From Gonocerus acuteangulatus (taxonomy: Eukaryota > Arthropoda > Insecta > Hemiptera > Coreidae): a stretch of DNA of 64,000 nt. Of this stretch, positions 20,283 to 31,500 are shown in pieces. The notes under the pieces are model-generated. The model searched no databases. It was given only the letters and a program-made list of their open reading frames with translations, and had not been told where the DNA came from. Numbering within the stretch: the stretch's first letter is position 1; each line of letters starts with the position of its first letter. The position numbers and the translations under genes were made by a program. The stretch lies in contig OX328125.1 of NCBI GenBank assembly GCA_946811695.1, forward strand, positions 101,108,533-101,172,532, in the 5' to 3' direction.

Positions 20283-20351
<69 letters not shown>
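20283..20351. repeat. (TA)n microsatellite with shared flank
   Basis: TA run followed by AATTTGAACGACCGTTACTT. A closely similar flank, AATTTGAACCACCGTTATTT, follows the TA run at 39018-39107. The pairing indicates a dispersed element that carries an internal or terminal TA tract. Confidence 0.85.
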
Positions 20352-20353
<2 letters not shown>

Positions 20354-20869
20354 TTGAACGACCGTTACTTTCGAGTTCTATGAAACGTGAAATTTTCCAG
20401 GTCAACCTCATAAGCTGGTTACCTCCATATGTAAGGAGGGAAATATATATATAATTATTAATTGAATTTAATCAACTAGAGTTTTGATCTGATTCATTTT
20501 TTCGTGACCAGAACTTTTCCTACGATTTATCGGTCATAATTAGATACTGTACATCCCTGTACATTCGCTGGGAATAATTCACGAGTTCGTGTGTAGGATA
20601 GAGCGATTGAATGTGTTTTTTTTTATTTATGTTTAGTTCGAATTGATTTATTTTCGACTTGTTTTTAATATTTTATCGTCCATTGGCTTTACAAGGTTTA
20701 CTCATTGTCTCGGAGCTGATAGAAAAGAAGTAGAAATGAAGTATTAATTTTGACAATTAATAGAATTAGTTATTTTCTAATCAACTTGTCAGAGGATTGA
20801 TTGTACAATTGGACAATATATTTTTTCTCGTATGTAACTATAGATTATTCAAGAGACAGAAATGTCGAT
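20352..20869. other. AT-rich spacer, nothing recognised
   Basis: Apart from the flank shared with 39 kb, no feature could be assigned. Confidence 0.5.
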
Positions 20870-21262
20870 TTTAGCTTTAAATGAGGTCAAAACCCACGTA
20901 TGGCAGGCACATAAAAATAAAATAAAATAATATAAAATGCACTTCATACATTATTAAATAATGTAACATATTACATGTTCAACATTTTCCTCTTTTCATT
21001 TTAGCTTTAAATGAGGTCAAAACCCACGTATGGCAGGCACATAAAAATAAAATAAAATAATATAAAATGCACTTCATACATTATTAAATTATGTAACATA
21101 TTACATGTTCAACATTTTCCTCTTTTCATTTTAGCTTTAAATGAGGTCAAAACCCACGTATGGCAGGCACATAAAAATAAAATAAAATAATATAAAATGC
21201 ACTTCATACATTATTAAATTATGTAACATATTACATGTTCAACATTTTCCTCTTTTCATTTT
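20870..21262 (+). repeat. About 130-bp tandem repeat, three units
   Basis: Three near-identical units starting TTAGCTTTAAATGAGGTCAA at 20870, 21001 and 21131, each with ACCCACGTATGGCAGGCACA. The near identity points to recent amplification. Confidence 0.95.
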
Positions 21263-21737
21263 TTATTTTTATTTTTGTTTAACTAATTTCCTCCCTTTTT
21301 TAAATATTTTTTAATTTTATTTCTTAGTATCAATCATATATCTTTTTTGTAAAACATACTTACATACATGTTCAAACAATCTCAAATTAGAACTATCTTT
21401 ATTTTCGTGATGTTATAAGCGGGTTTCCGCGGGGAGGGACATGTTGTGAGCCAAACTTTAGTGTTCAAATACGTTCGCGGGCCATGTAGATGGTTCAAAA
21501 TAAAATAACATCGGATTTTAAAGTAGTGTTCATAATTTTTAGCGATAGATATCACACATTAAATACTACGACGATATTATTGCAATACAATCTATTAAAA
21601 TAACAAATTTTGATACAAAATTATAATTAAATCGTGAAATTTGTAATTATTACAAACTATGAAAGTTAAATAGCGACACGAAATCAATGAGACACTCGGC
21701 TTGCTCGCTCACCGCAGGAGCAAGCGATGCGGCAATA
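21263..21737. other. AT-rich spacer, nothing recognised
   Basis: No motif or repeat could be assigned. Confidence 0.5.
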
Positions 21738-22265
21738 CACGGTGCCCCCAAAATAAACGGCAAAACTTCAGGAATCTATGCAGGATGAAAAAAGAAAAAA
21801 AAATCATTTGGCATTTTTCTCGTTTTTCCTTTGTTTCCGAGAAAAACGCAAAAAACTAAAAACACAATTGTAAATAGTGTGTTATTTCCCCCCTCCCCTC
21901 TACCTCCCCCCCGCCGAAACATACCTACAACAAATCCTCTTGGCAAAAAAATTTAACGGCATGTAAAGCCGCATTTTCAACATAATTTAAAATAGCTACT
22001 CTTCTTCGGAGGAAAGTGATAAAACAAAAAACATTCAATTCTTAATAAAAATAAATTTTAAATTCTTAAAACATTTTAAATTTAACACTGGACGCATAAT
22101 TACAAAATAAAATTTCTTCTTCTAATAATTCCTAATAATCAACTTAAAAATTGTTCAAAGGTTTGGCCCCTTGCAGCAATACAGGCATCACATTGCACAT
22201 TTTGTGCATTGCTCTGCTGTAATCTGTTCTCAGGCCCATCTGATGCGGCGGATGAGGGGCTTCCT

Positions 22266-22615
22266 TCAGCCAATGGGCTCCCGGTAGATTAAATATTTAA
22301 TGTGTCCCCATGCGAAGAAATCCAAGTCCGTAAGGTCTGAAGATCGAGCCGGCCAAGTTACTGGCCCACCACGTCCTATCAAACGCCAAGGATAGTGTCC
22401 AACCAATTTCGGACGGCTCTCCCAAAGTGGGCTGGACAACTGTCGATTTGGAACCAGCTTTCCCAATCTTCATGCCAAAAGGACTTCCTCCATGAACAAG
22501 TACAGGTTATTATCGAGGAATGGATGGAAAGACTCCGTGTTAAGTCCGGGGTCAAAAAATGGAGACCTATGATTTCATAACAGGCATACTCATACAAAAG
22601 CAGAGGCATAAACAC
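22266..22615 (-). pseudogene. Mariner-like transposase fragment, frameshifted
   Basis: This is the C-terminal part of a DDE/D transposase that cuts and pastes its element. One minus-strand frame holds DSCPAHFGRAVRNWLD, matching the block around the second catalytic Asp (family DGAPAHF). After a frameshift near 22392, a second frame holds GRGGPVTWPARSSDLTDLDF and WGHIK, matching the block around the third catalytic residue (family SPDLTPLDFFLWG). A stop in the second frame follows REPIG, where the family would continue. No N-terminal helix-turn-helix or first Asp was seen. It is dead and lies between the element's two ends. Confidence 0.8.
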
Positions 22616-22717
22616 TCCTATTTCTTTGCGATGGGGGGGGGATTAAAGGAGATAGGGGTGGGGTGGGAGGTTAAGTGGAAGATATAACATATACTTTTAA
22701 AGATTTTTATATAGGTA

Positions 22718-23641
22718 CAGTAGGACCTCCATTATCTGGGGTAATGACGGGGAGGGTGGTCCACGGATAATCGAAAACCCCGGATAATCGAAACACAATA
22801 TTTTATTGACTCAATGTGCTGGATTATAAGGTTATAAAGAAAAACTGTGTACAAGATGACCTGTAAACCTTTTTATTTGCATTGAGAAATGTGTATGTAA
22901 ACGTTTTCATAAAACTACATCGCTTTTTCACTCACAATTGGTTCAGAAATAGGAATTCCCTCGGCGTGTTTTTACATAAACCATTGATAGACAGCATGAT
23001 CTAGGTCTTTTAATGAAGAGGTCTTCATCGCTTCAACACATTGTTTGGGCTTACGACGAGACGAAGTTGGAAATGCCTTATTTCTTATCCACGATACTAG
23101 GAACTGTTTGTTCGCCAAATCCGAATTCGGCGGACAGTTTTTTAACACTTTCACCTTTTTCTTTCCGGTTTATAATGATTAATTTTTGATCTAAAGTTAA
23201 CACGACGCGTTTTATTTTTTCAGCCATTTTAATTTCTATGTAACATATGTATGTACTCGAGTGAAGAGTTAGAGCCCAACTGAGGAAATATTTCCTTGGT
23301 AGGCTAACAGCCCAGTAGGGGATTCATAGAAAGACATGAAAACGTTTCAGTTTCAAGAATATGAAATAAATTGAGATGCTTCCAGAAATATGGAATCATA
23401 ACATTCGTTAGTTTACAATGTACGTAATTAATTTAATATTCATATTTATGTACATAATCGTCATTATATACATACAAACATTTAATACATAATTATGAAA
23501 TCAAATGCTATAGGTAGTTGATAAAAATAATGCAATAAATATGTTTCTATGTTCATACATATAAGTACATAATATTTAAAGAAGGAATTCCCCCATCGAC
23601 ACCCCGGTTAATTGGAATCCCGGATAATGGAGGTCCCACTG
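22718..23641 (-). mobile_element. Tigger/pogo-like element, internally deleted
   Basis: Inverted termini CAGTAGGACCTCCATTATC and (minus) CAGTGGGACCTCCATTATC sit between TA dinucleotides (22716-22717 and 23642-23643), the pogo/Tigger pattern. The 924-bp element keeps only the start of the transposase (22923-23227, minus), so it is far too short to be autonomous. It is inserted in the mariner-like relic and is therefore younger. Confidence 0.85.
22923..23227 (-). pseudogene. Tigger-like transposase N-terminus (CENP-B type HTH)
   Basis: The ATG at 23227-23225 opens a frame MAEKIKRVVLTLDQKLIII that continues with KGESVKKLSAEFGFGEQTV, the first CENP-B/pogo-type DNA-binding helix-turn-helix. A frameshift near 23080 moves the reading to a frame with FPTSSRRKPKQCVEAMKTSS and LDHAVYQWF, which matches the start of the second (CENPB) DNA-binding domain. 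A TAA follows, and after it EGIPISEP is still readable. The DDE catalytic domain is absent. In the family this protein binds the termini and moves the element; this copy cannot. Confidence 0.78.
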
Positions 23642-24346
23642 TACTATGAAAGATTGCCTATTCACAATTGTGTTTTATTTCTTTGCGTTTTTCTCGGAAA
23701 CAAAGGAAAAAACAAGAACTTTTTGTTCGTTCTACGAGCTAACTCGTATCACTCGCCTATCGAAGACCCCACGCACTCTCTCGGTCCAGTGCGTGAAGCA
23801 GGAACTTCTGCAAGCAAGCACTGCAGCACGCAGCGCTAGGCTACACGCACGGAGCCTTGAGAGGGCAGTACGTCCTGGGCAGCTGAAGAGCACTGACACC
23901 GCTCAACAGCCCTTCTTCAGCCAAACCTCCTCACCCATTTACCGAAGAAGATGCAATCCAACGCCATGAGGGAGTAGAGGCGAATCTCCGGCCAGGAGCG
24001 CGAGTGCGGAGGAGAGAGGAGCGAAGATAGCGAACCGGCGAACGTCGAGACAACATCACAGCATGCGGCCATCATAATCCCCAGGCAACATTGATCTCAA
24101 TCATTAACAATATTAACACCATTGGCTCTTCAAGCCCAGGGAAGAAATATGTTGCATTTAATATAGCTATTTTTCTCACGAAAATCTTTGTTACATATCA
24201 TTTCATACAGTCCACTTTTATCAACTCCACGCCGGGACTCATATCCGGCGATGCCGAGCTTGCTCGATCAAGATTTGCGCGCACCATCCATGCCAGGGAG
24301 GCGTGCAAATTATACACTTTTTGCCGTTTATTTTGGGGACACCCTG

Positions 24347-25152
24347 TATATACTTGTATGAAAGGAATACATCAATCTCGATCCTGTGAAGATAAAATTC
24401 AGGAACGTACTCAGAAATCGATCTGTCGACCTTCGCCGCAAAATATGAAACACTACTTTTCTAAACGGTCCCGTCAAAACAATCGTATGAAAGATGGAAC
24501 GTTGTATTCCTGAATGTAGGTCAGGAGAATATATCTCAGTCTGTTTACATTCTTACGTCTTCGTTTTAAACGTCCTAGAAGATAGGGTTGTGTAAGTAAC
24601 CTTGAATAGGAGAATATGTAGATGGTGACTGTCATTTAGAGGAAGACATAACTCCAGACTCCTTCAGATCCGGGAAGGAGAGAGAAGGAATGAGTCATTA
24701 GCTAAAAGCATACTTCATTAAGGGGAAGAGAGATGCACTAGAGGGATGTACGAATCGGAAAACAGACTTTGGAAGAAGACAAGAACATCCTATACTTATC
24801 TCGGAGAAAAGGAGCGGGGCATAGAACAGAAAATAGGATAGAGAGGCAAGTTGAATTTAAGTGGGATTCCTGTCTTCCTCCATAGATGAGAAACCCGCTT
24901 ATGAGTTTTATCTCAAACCATTTTAAATATCAATAGATTTTTTACAAAAATCGTATTAAGGTTTCTTTAGCCGAATCCAAACTATTCCATCTTTACTCAT
25001 CACCTCGACGGCTAACTATCTAATCTTCATGATGAATTCACTGAGAACCTGCCAAGGTGCTCCAAAGGAGGCAGAAATCATTATCAAACATATCTTAAAG
25101 TTCTCCAAGAACCTGGTCAAGAAGAAAGAAGGCTTGATTTTTCTACTTAAAT
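24347..25152. other. Spacer with Penelope-like flank sequence
   Basis: Bases 24935-25030 (ACAAAAATCGTATTAAGGTT, CACCTCGACGGCTAACTATC) match the region downstream of the hammerhead-like cores at 25153 and 42639, but no core precedes them. The rest holds nothing recognised. Confidence 0.5.
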
Positions 25153-25183
25153 CTGACGAAGGCTACCAAAGAGTAGCTGAAAC
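25153..25183 (+). ncRNA. Hammerhead-ribozyme-like core
   Basis: CTGACGA, stem GGCTAC-CAAAGA-GTAGCT (six pairs, one of them G-U), then GAAAC. It is followed by GTCCTTAATATAG and ACAAAAATCGTATTAATG, as in the other copies. Confidence 0.55.
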
Positions 25184-25465
25184 GTCCTTAATATAGAGTT
25201 TTTACAAAAATCGTATTAATGTGTTCTTAGCCGAATCACAACTAATCCCTGATTGCTTAAAACATTTTCTCTTGGACTGGTTGTGGGGGTATTACAGCAA
25301 TAAGAGATTAACTTCCAGAACATATCTATATCAGTTAAATGTTGGACGATGCCAACATAGGAGGTGGTGTTCTTGTGTCAGAAGTTTATACGTTGCCTTA
25401 AAATTACCACGGATCATCATCAAGTTCTTTATATTATTTTATTTATTTATTAAAAGTTTCGCAGC

Positions 25466-26767
25466 TTTTAGCGATATACTCTTTGACAATAAATGATGAG
25501 CTTAGTATCAAAGTTGGACAACTCCACTTTTAGCTATATACTCTTTGACAATAAATGATGAGCTTAGTATCAAAGTTGGACAACTCCACTTTTAGCTATA
25601 TACTCTTTGACAATAAATGATGAGCTTAGTATCAAAGTTGGACAACTCCACTTTTAGCTATATACTCTTTGACAATAAATGATGAGCTTAGTATCAAAGT
25701 TGGACAACTCCACTTTTAGCTATATACTCTTTGACAATAAATGATGAGCTTAGTATCAAAGTTGGACAACTCCACTTTTAGCTATATACTCTTTGACAAT
25801 AAATGATGAGCTTAGTATCAAAGTTGGACAACTCCACTTTTAGCTATATACTCTTTGACAATAAATGATGAGCTTAGTATCAAAGTTGGACAACTCCACT
25901 TTTAGCTATATACTCTTTGACAATAAATGATGAGCTTAGTATCAAAGTTGGACAACTCCACTTTTAGCTATATACTCTTTGACAATAAATGATGAGCTTA
26001 GTATCAAAGTTGGACAACTCCACTTTTAGCTATATACTCTTTGACAATAAATGATGAGCTTAGTATCAAAGTTGGACAACTCCACTTTTAGCTATATACT
26101 CTTTGACAATAAATGATGAGCTTAGTATCAAAGTTGGACAACTCCACTTTTAGCTATATACTCTTTGACAATAAATGATGAGCTTAGTATCAAAGTTGGA
26201 CAACTCCACTTTTAGCTATATACTCTTTGACAATAAATGATGAGCTTAGTATCAAAGTTGGACAACTCCACTTTTAGCTATATACTCTTTGACAATAAAT
26301 GATGAGCTTAGTATCAAAGTTGGACAACTCCACTTTTAGCTATATACTCTTTGACAATAAATGATGAGCTTAGTATCAAAGTTGGACAACTCCACTTTTA
26401 GCTATATACTCTTTGACAATAAATGATGAGCTTAGTATCAAAGTTGGACAACTCCACTTTTAGCTATATACTCTTTGACAATAAATGATGAGCTTAGTAT
26501 CAAAGTTGGACAACTCCACTTTTAGCTATATACTCTTTGACAATAAATGATGAGCTTAGTATCAAAGTTGGACAACTCCACTTTTAGCTATATACTCTTT
26601 GACAATAAATGATGAGCTTAGTATCAAAGTTGGACAACTCCACTTTTAGCTATATACTCTTTGACAATAAATGATGAGCTTAGTATCAAAGTTGGACAAC
26701 TCCACTTTTAGCTATATACTCTTTGACAATAAATGAGGAGCTTAGTATCAAATTTGGACAACTCCAC
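25466..26767 (+). repeat. 62-bp satellite, 21 units
   Basis: Near-identical 62-bp units, each made of about 30 bp like the flank (AGCTATATACTCTTTGACAA, TAAATGA) and about 32 bp like a transposon end (GAGCTTAGTATCAAAGTTGG, ACAACTCCACTTTT). The first unit keeps GCGATATACTC, as in the unamplified flank copy at 53785. The last unit keeps GAGGAGC, as at the far transposon end (28095). The middle units share GCTATATACTC and GATGAGC. The array ends exactly at the left end of the 26735-28095 transposon. Confidence 0.95.
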
Positions 26768-28095
26768 TTTTGCTTTTTTTACAGGAGAGGCGAAAAACCA
26801 TATCTACTATATTGATGTCAGTATCATGGTGATTTTTTTATATGTTATTCTTATAGGCCTCAGAAACATTATTTCAAAGGCACTACAAAATTATATAAGT
26901 ATTAAGGCCGTAATTACACTTTAAATATTGGAGTTGTCCATGTTTGAAACCAAGTCATGGAGTTGTCTGTTTTTGAAACCAAAGGGAGCCATTAGAAAAT
27001 TGAACCTATCTTCTTTTGAAACCAAAAAAATATGAATTCGGTATGCTCGAGGGTGTTTTAATATAATGTAATTATGTCTAATGTATTAAATCAAAATTAT
27101 ATCGTTAAAAATTACATGAAAAATGTTATGTAAATACAGTTTGACAAAACTGAAATGAAACTAAATTATCCTTATTTTATTAAGTTTAGACAAAACGTGG
27201 TTCTTAGCTATCCTCTTCGCACAGTTTTACCTATAACTACATGTATTGAAGTGGCTGTGCTATAATTTTCATCGCCGTACTCAGCCATACCTGTGCACAA
27301 CTAATAAAATAAAGTTATCAATTAGCGATGCGATTATATTATGAAAAACGAGTTAACCATTATTATTTTCTGTAGAGAGATGTTGAAAAGTTTTTAATAG
27401 CAAATAACTGAACATTAACGATGAGATCTATTTAATATCTAGTGTGAAACTGTCAATATTTATTTGTTATACGCGAAAATTTAAATAAAGAGGAATATGT
27501 CGAGAACAGTTACCAGTACCACATTAGCTTTTAATTTATTCACCTGAGGTCTTGAAAATTAAATACCGGATGTTTTTCACGGTTTTTGTTATATAAAGCC
27601 CGTTTATTAATAAAATAATTATTCTATAGAATTGGTAGTGGTCCCATTCGACTCGGGACAAAAGAAATTCTTCAAAAATCACACCTAAATCAGAAAGACT
27701 CAAGTACCTAGAGGTTTTGTCCCAAAATCCGGCATTCGGAACCACAGTGTGCCGGATAACAGCTAGTTATTAATAAAAATTATCGCCAAATGCACTTATT
27801 AACTAAAAACATTCAGCCATGATGGATTTGCAGTGCATGTTGGGAGCAGATTGCATGAATGCAAGCTTCTCATTGGCTACTGATGGAGTTGTCATTTTTT
27901 TAAACCAATCTATGTTGGAATTGTCCATATTTTGATTCTAAACGGTTGAAATAAACGCTATTTTACCTATTTTCTGTCCGTTTTTAATGAAAAACAGTTG
28001 TAAAATCGAATGCAGCATAAAAATCCACTTAAGAATCGACAAAAATCTCAAAACTGAAAAAAATGGAGTTGTCCAACTTTGATACTAAGCTCCTC
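26735..28095. mobile_element. 1.36-kb TIR transposon next to the satellite
   Basis: The terminus GAGGAGCTTAGTATCAAA is inverted at both ends, continuing to GGACAACTCCA. AAAT flanks both sides (26731-26734 and 28096-28099), and the sequence after it (GATGATTACATG) joins the left flank to rebuild the intact host repeat seen at 53785-53835. The motif TGGAGTTGTCC or close variants recurs at 26930, 26957, 27883 and 27917, like subterminal binding sites. No transposase was recognised. A 4-bp duplication is used by Sola- or Chapaev-type elements among others; the superfamily is open. Confidence 0.78.
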
Positions 28096-28394
28096 AAATG
28101 ATGATTACATGATTAAAAAATTACATTTACACAATAAATGATGATTTAACAATAAATGGTGATATGATTATTTGGCAATAACTCAAACCTCAACTAATAC
28201 ACCATCAAACGATGGTTGTTTAAGTCTTAGGGAAATTTTAACGTTTAAGGAACATAGGACCTATAAAACACCTTGGATTCTCAATTGTGGATCCCGCCGC
28301 TAAGTCCACTAATTAGCTTTTTCCGTATTTAGATTTGAAACCTGTTATTTATTTTGTCTATTTTATTTTTAATGGATATGATTTTACATATCGT
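28096..28394. repeat. Continuation of the host repeat, then spacer
   Basis: 28096-28150 (AAATGATGATTACATG, CACAATAAATGATGAT) matches 53811-53860. Nothing was recognised beyond that. Confidence 0.6.
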
Positions 28395-28655
28395 GGATAC
28401 AAATACAAACTAACGAATGTGAAAATCACCACTTTCAAGAGTGAAAATACTTTTATTTAATACTTTGCTTTTGGGCAGTCAAATAGTAGGCAGATACGAC
28501 CTTTTGACAGTGGTAACATCCTCCTTTCACTGTGTGAACTTAGATTCGAGAGTTTGCCATCCATCAGTCCAACAGCAATCAGTAAAGATTTAAAATTAAA
28601 AATGCTTTTTTTCACATTCGATACTTTGCATTTGTATCGACGATATCGCTAACCC
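28395..28655. mobile_element. MITE of about 255 bp with ~37-bp inverted ends, copy 1
   Basis: Left end ATCGTGGATACAAATACAAA and right end (minus) ATCGTCGATACAAATGCAAA are inverted repeats running into GAATGTGAAAA. A second copy in the opposite orientation is at 55019-55285. The target duplication is unclear. Confidence 0.7.
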
Positions 28656-30653
28656 AACCACACTTCTCCGTCCGGAGTAGTACTTACTCAAGTCTCATGC
28701 CTGTAAAGAAATGCCGCTGTAGTGTGCCCGCACGGCCTATTAAGGGTGGGGAATGATTTAATTTGGTACGTCATGGAGAAAATTAAACAATACATTTTGC
28801 AGGGGCACTACGATCCTGTTTATAATAGTCATTTCTATCCTGGTAGAAACCGTTTCTACTTAGGATGAATTAGTGACTAACGAAGCGAGTGAGAGGGAAA
28901 GTGTAGGAGAGAGAGAGAGGGAGAGAGAGAGCCTAAATTACAGGCTGGAATGGCAACAGGTGGAAGATAACCTGAGCCTTCTCGGAACCCTATATTCCAG
29001 GTTGATAACAATTAGGTTTAGGCATCCCTAACGTGCCAATCCCACATACACCAGAAAATACAAATTGTTCTTTAGAGATGTAACCAGCTGGTTACTCGCT
29101 GACGCTTAATGTACCAGCTAGCTCTGAATCTTTGACTCTATTTCGTAGAAATGTAAAGTAAGATAAAAAGTGTTTGCGGAGAACAAAAAAAAATGTTCGC
29201 TCGTGGATATTTGAATATGTTCGTCTCAGAAAATACACAGGAGGCACTTTTTCCTTTCGGGACAGATTTTTTTTTTTCGACAAGGCTTGCTGTTGAATCT
29301 TTAACCCTTGATAACAATCCTTCGCTGTTTCGGCGAATACTGCTCGCATTTGGTCTTGCGATGAGCGATCACTGTAGACGGCTAAACTTCCAGCTATTCC
29401 CATGTTCTATTACCTACAAGCAGCAGGAAGGAGAAGATCGCGTCGTGCTTCAAAAAGTATAATAACCTTCTCTTCATAAAATTAGCTTCGTTAAATAGAC
29501 GAATATGTTTTAACAGTCGATAAAATACTTTCGTCAAAGAGGTTTTTGACACAGTAGGTAGTGATACATTAGTAATTTCGGCTAATAGATTGAAATATTG
29601 TGCATACTCTTCTTTTTAATTATGTTGTCTACTTTTGAATCTTGAAATCTTTCCTTCATTTGGCTTTCTACAACTATCCCAACGCTAAGATTTTGATCAC
29701 CGCATCAAGGAGTGGGAATTGATTCGTTGCAGTTACGTGACGTCCCAGGTTCCCATTCTTGTAAATTGTCTTTGATTTCACGATGAAAATATCAGTGCCC
29801 GCGTTCTAGTAAGAGAGTATGGACATTTTGACCTTAAAATTCCATCCTGATGAAATTCGGGAAATGCCGCATGTAAAGTCATTTTTTGTGCTAAATAATG
29901 ATATTTTGCAACAATGAACAGGTCGCAAAATGGGTAGCAAACTGCAGGATTGTTATCCAAGGTTACAGTTCCTCGATGGTCCATTTACGGTTAGCTACGT
30001 TTCTCGTTTGGCATGTGTTTTAGGAAAACCTCTGAAATGCAATTCTACTCGGGCTGTCAGTAATGGTATGCAATCTACTGCGCGACCACGAAGGCTCCAG
30101 CACATCCAAGCTAATCTTTATCCATCCTGGCCTATTTCCCGTAAGTCTGAGGTGATAACATTGATATTATCACCTCAGGAACCATTCGGACACGGGCCGG
30201 ACTACCATTGAAGGCCAAACGATGATTGAGGATGTAGCGAATCTGTGTATTCGTCCATATTCAAGAGCCCATCTGATTAGACGGCATTACAAGACGTCTA
30301 CTGAATGTGACTTGAGAGTCCAGCTTTGCAAGTCAAGCTACCTCATCACTTTTCATTGGCGAAAGCGCCGTAACCACCTGTTTCCCCTGTAGAGCCACCG
30401 CCGACAACGTAATCTAGTAAAGCTGGAAGAGAAGTATAATTCCTATCATCAAGACATGGATATAGCAAGAACTTGTTGAAGGAGATGCCTCACTTCATTC
30501 CTCTGTAGGCAAGGTTGCTTCAGAGCATATCTATCTTACTTTAACGTAGATGTTAAAGCATCATGCATTATGTATGAGAGGCGGGGAAAATATCTATAGA
30601 GAAGAAAGGAAACTGAAACCAGGAAATACGCCGTTCAATTAGCTGGAATAGTT
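28656..30653. other. Spacer, nothing firmly recognised
   Basis: Contains a (GA)n-rich patch at about 28905-28935 and a hairpin CTGAGGTGATAA-CATTGATA-TTATCACCTCAG at about 30148-30179. Open frames at 29092-29462 and 29930-30211 have no motif and overlap one another on opposite strands or end at random stops. I cannot support a gene. Confidence 0.45.
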
Positions 30654-30654
30654 C

Positions 30655-31105
30655 TAATCCCGCATGCGCAAAATCTTGAGGGAAATATTCCTGACTGTTC
30701 CGTCATTTGCATTTCCATTACGTCTCAATAAAACTGATTATGTCTCGTTTAGGACTAGGGAAGGCTTTGAGAGGTCAGGCAAGCGAGCTAGTGTTAGTGT
30801 TACTAGGGAATATGCCAAAGAACTCGGAGTAGGAGCCACGACAGTTTCAAGACATTTGAAGGAAATCGGCAAGTCCAAAACTGACATTTCATATGGTACA
30901 GCCTGTAAGCTTAGGTTAATTATAATTATGAATGAACATTAGACATTATTTCCTTTCTCTGACCTCTCAAATCCTTCACTATACTTAAACAAGACATAAT
31001 CAGGTTTTATAATATTTCGCGTATCGTGTTGTTCCTTGAGATGGGAATTTGCAAATGTGGAATCGTCGTGAATATTTTCCTCAAAATTCTGCGCGTGCGG
31101 AATTA
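30655..31105. mobile_element. Long-inverted-repeat element holding a mariner fragment
   Basis: The left arm 30655-30778 (TAATCCCGCATGCGCAAAAT to TTTGAGAGGTCAG) is repeated in inverse at 30961-31105, where the arm is about 20 bases longer. Between the arms is the 3' part of the mariner deletion derivative described at 44998 (30797-30910), including its terminal ACTGACATTTCATATGGTAC. No target duplication is clear. Confidence 0.65.
30797..30910 (+). pseudogene. Mariner-type helix-turn-helix fragment joined to a terminal repeat
   Basis: The frame reads REYAKELGVGATTVSRHLKE and IGKSKTD, the second half of the N-terminal DNA-binding region of a mariner transposase. It runs straight into the element's terminal repeat (ACTGACATTTCATATGG). 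The first helix-turn-helix and the whole catalytic domain are missing. The same join is seen at 45030 on the minus strand. The longer frame 30664-30942 starts in the surrounding inverted repeat. Confidence 0.75.
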
Positions 31106-31431
31106 AAATTTTCCTTCTATGTGAACAGGCTATAGTAAGCCTAATACTGGTTACTATCGCTATCTGGGAGACAGTGGCGGTATAAGCTGCTTCTATTGAG
31201 GATCGGTAGAGAAGGGGCCTGATTGCGACCTTAACATGTATTCAACTAACGAAGCAGGCATGAAGCCAACACTCCTCCCACGAAGCAATGCCTATAGGCG
31301 GTTCCGTGGGGTGGTTGGAGAGAAAAGAAGAGCATTTTACTCAGCAGGAATATCACACTGTTGTAACATTGAACATTTAATCGAATGAATGAGTTTCCCC
31401 AGCAATAAAAATAAAAACGTCTTACATATAT
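31106..31431. other. Spacer, nothing recognised
   Basis: No repeat, RNA gene or protein motif assigned. Confidence 0.5.
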
Positions 31432-31437
31432 GTGTGA

Positions 31438-31490
<53 letters not shown>

Positions 31491-31500
31491 TATATATATA
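31432..31500. repeat. (TG)n(TA)n compound microsatellite
   Basis: Borders the left arm of the 2.25-kb inverted repeat exactly, which starts AACACAAATCC at 31501. It may be the variable tail of that element. Confidence 0.92.

Larger units (their letters stand above)
21738..24346 (-). mobile_element. Mariner-like element relic with nested insertion
   Basis: Left end CACGGTGCCCCCAAAATAAA and right end (minus strand) CAGGGTGTCCCCAAAATAAA are inverted repeats, each flanked by TA, as expected for the Tc1/mariner group. A subterminal block with TTTGTTTCCGAGAAAAACGC (about 21830) has its inverse near 23690. Transposase fragments lie at 22266-22615 (minus). A Tigger-like element is nested at 22718-23641; without it the relic is about 1.7 kb. 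The frame 24091-24513 crosses the right terminus and is not a gene. Confidence 0.82.

Noticed and set aside
19824..20411. Longest open frame in the window (195 codons, minus)
   Set aside because: It runs through a TA microsatellite, giving a tyrosine-isoleucine repeat, and joins unrelated repeat pieces on either side.
24091..24513. 140-codon open frame, plus strand
   Set aside because: It crosses the right terminus of the mariner-like relic, and no motif was seen.
25466..26767. CRISPR array
   Set aside because: Units are contiguous and near-identical with no unique spacers, in an animal-type genome.
29930..30211. Candidate small gene at 29.9-30.2 kb
   Set aside because: No motif, random stops at both ends, and a hairpin inside; nothing supports coding.
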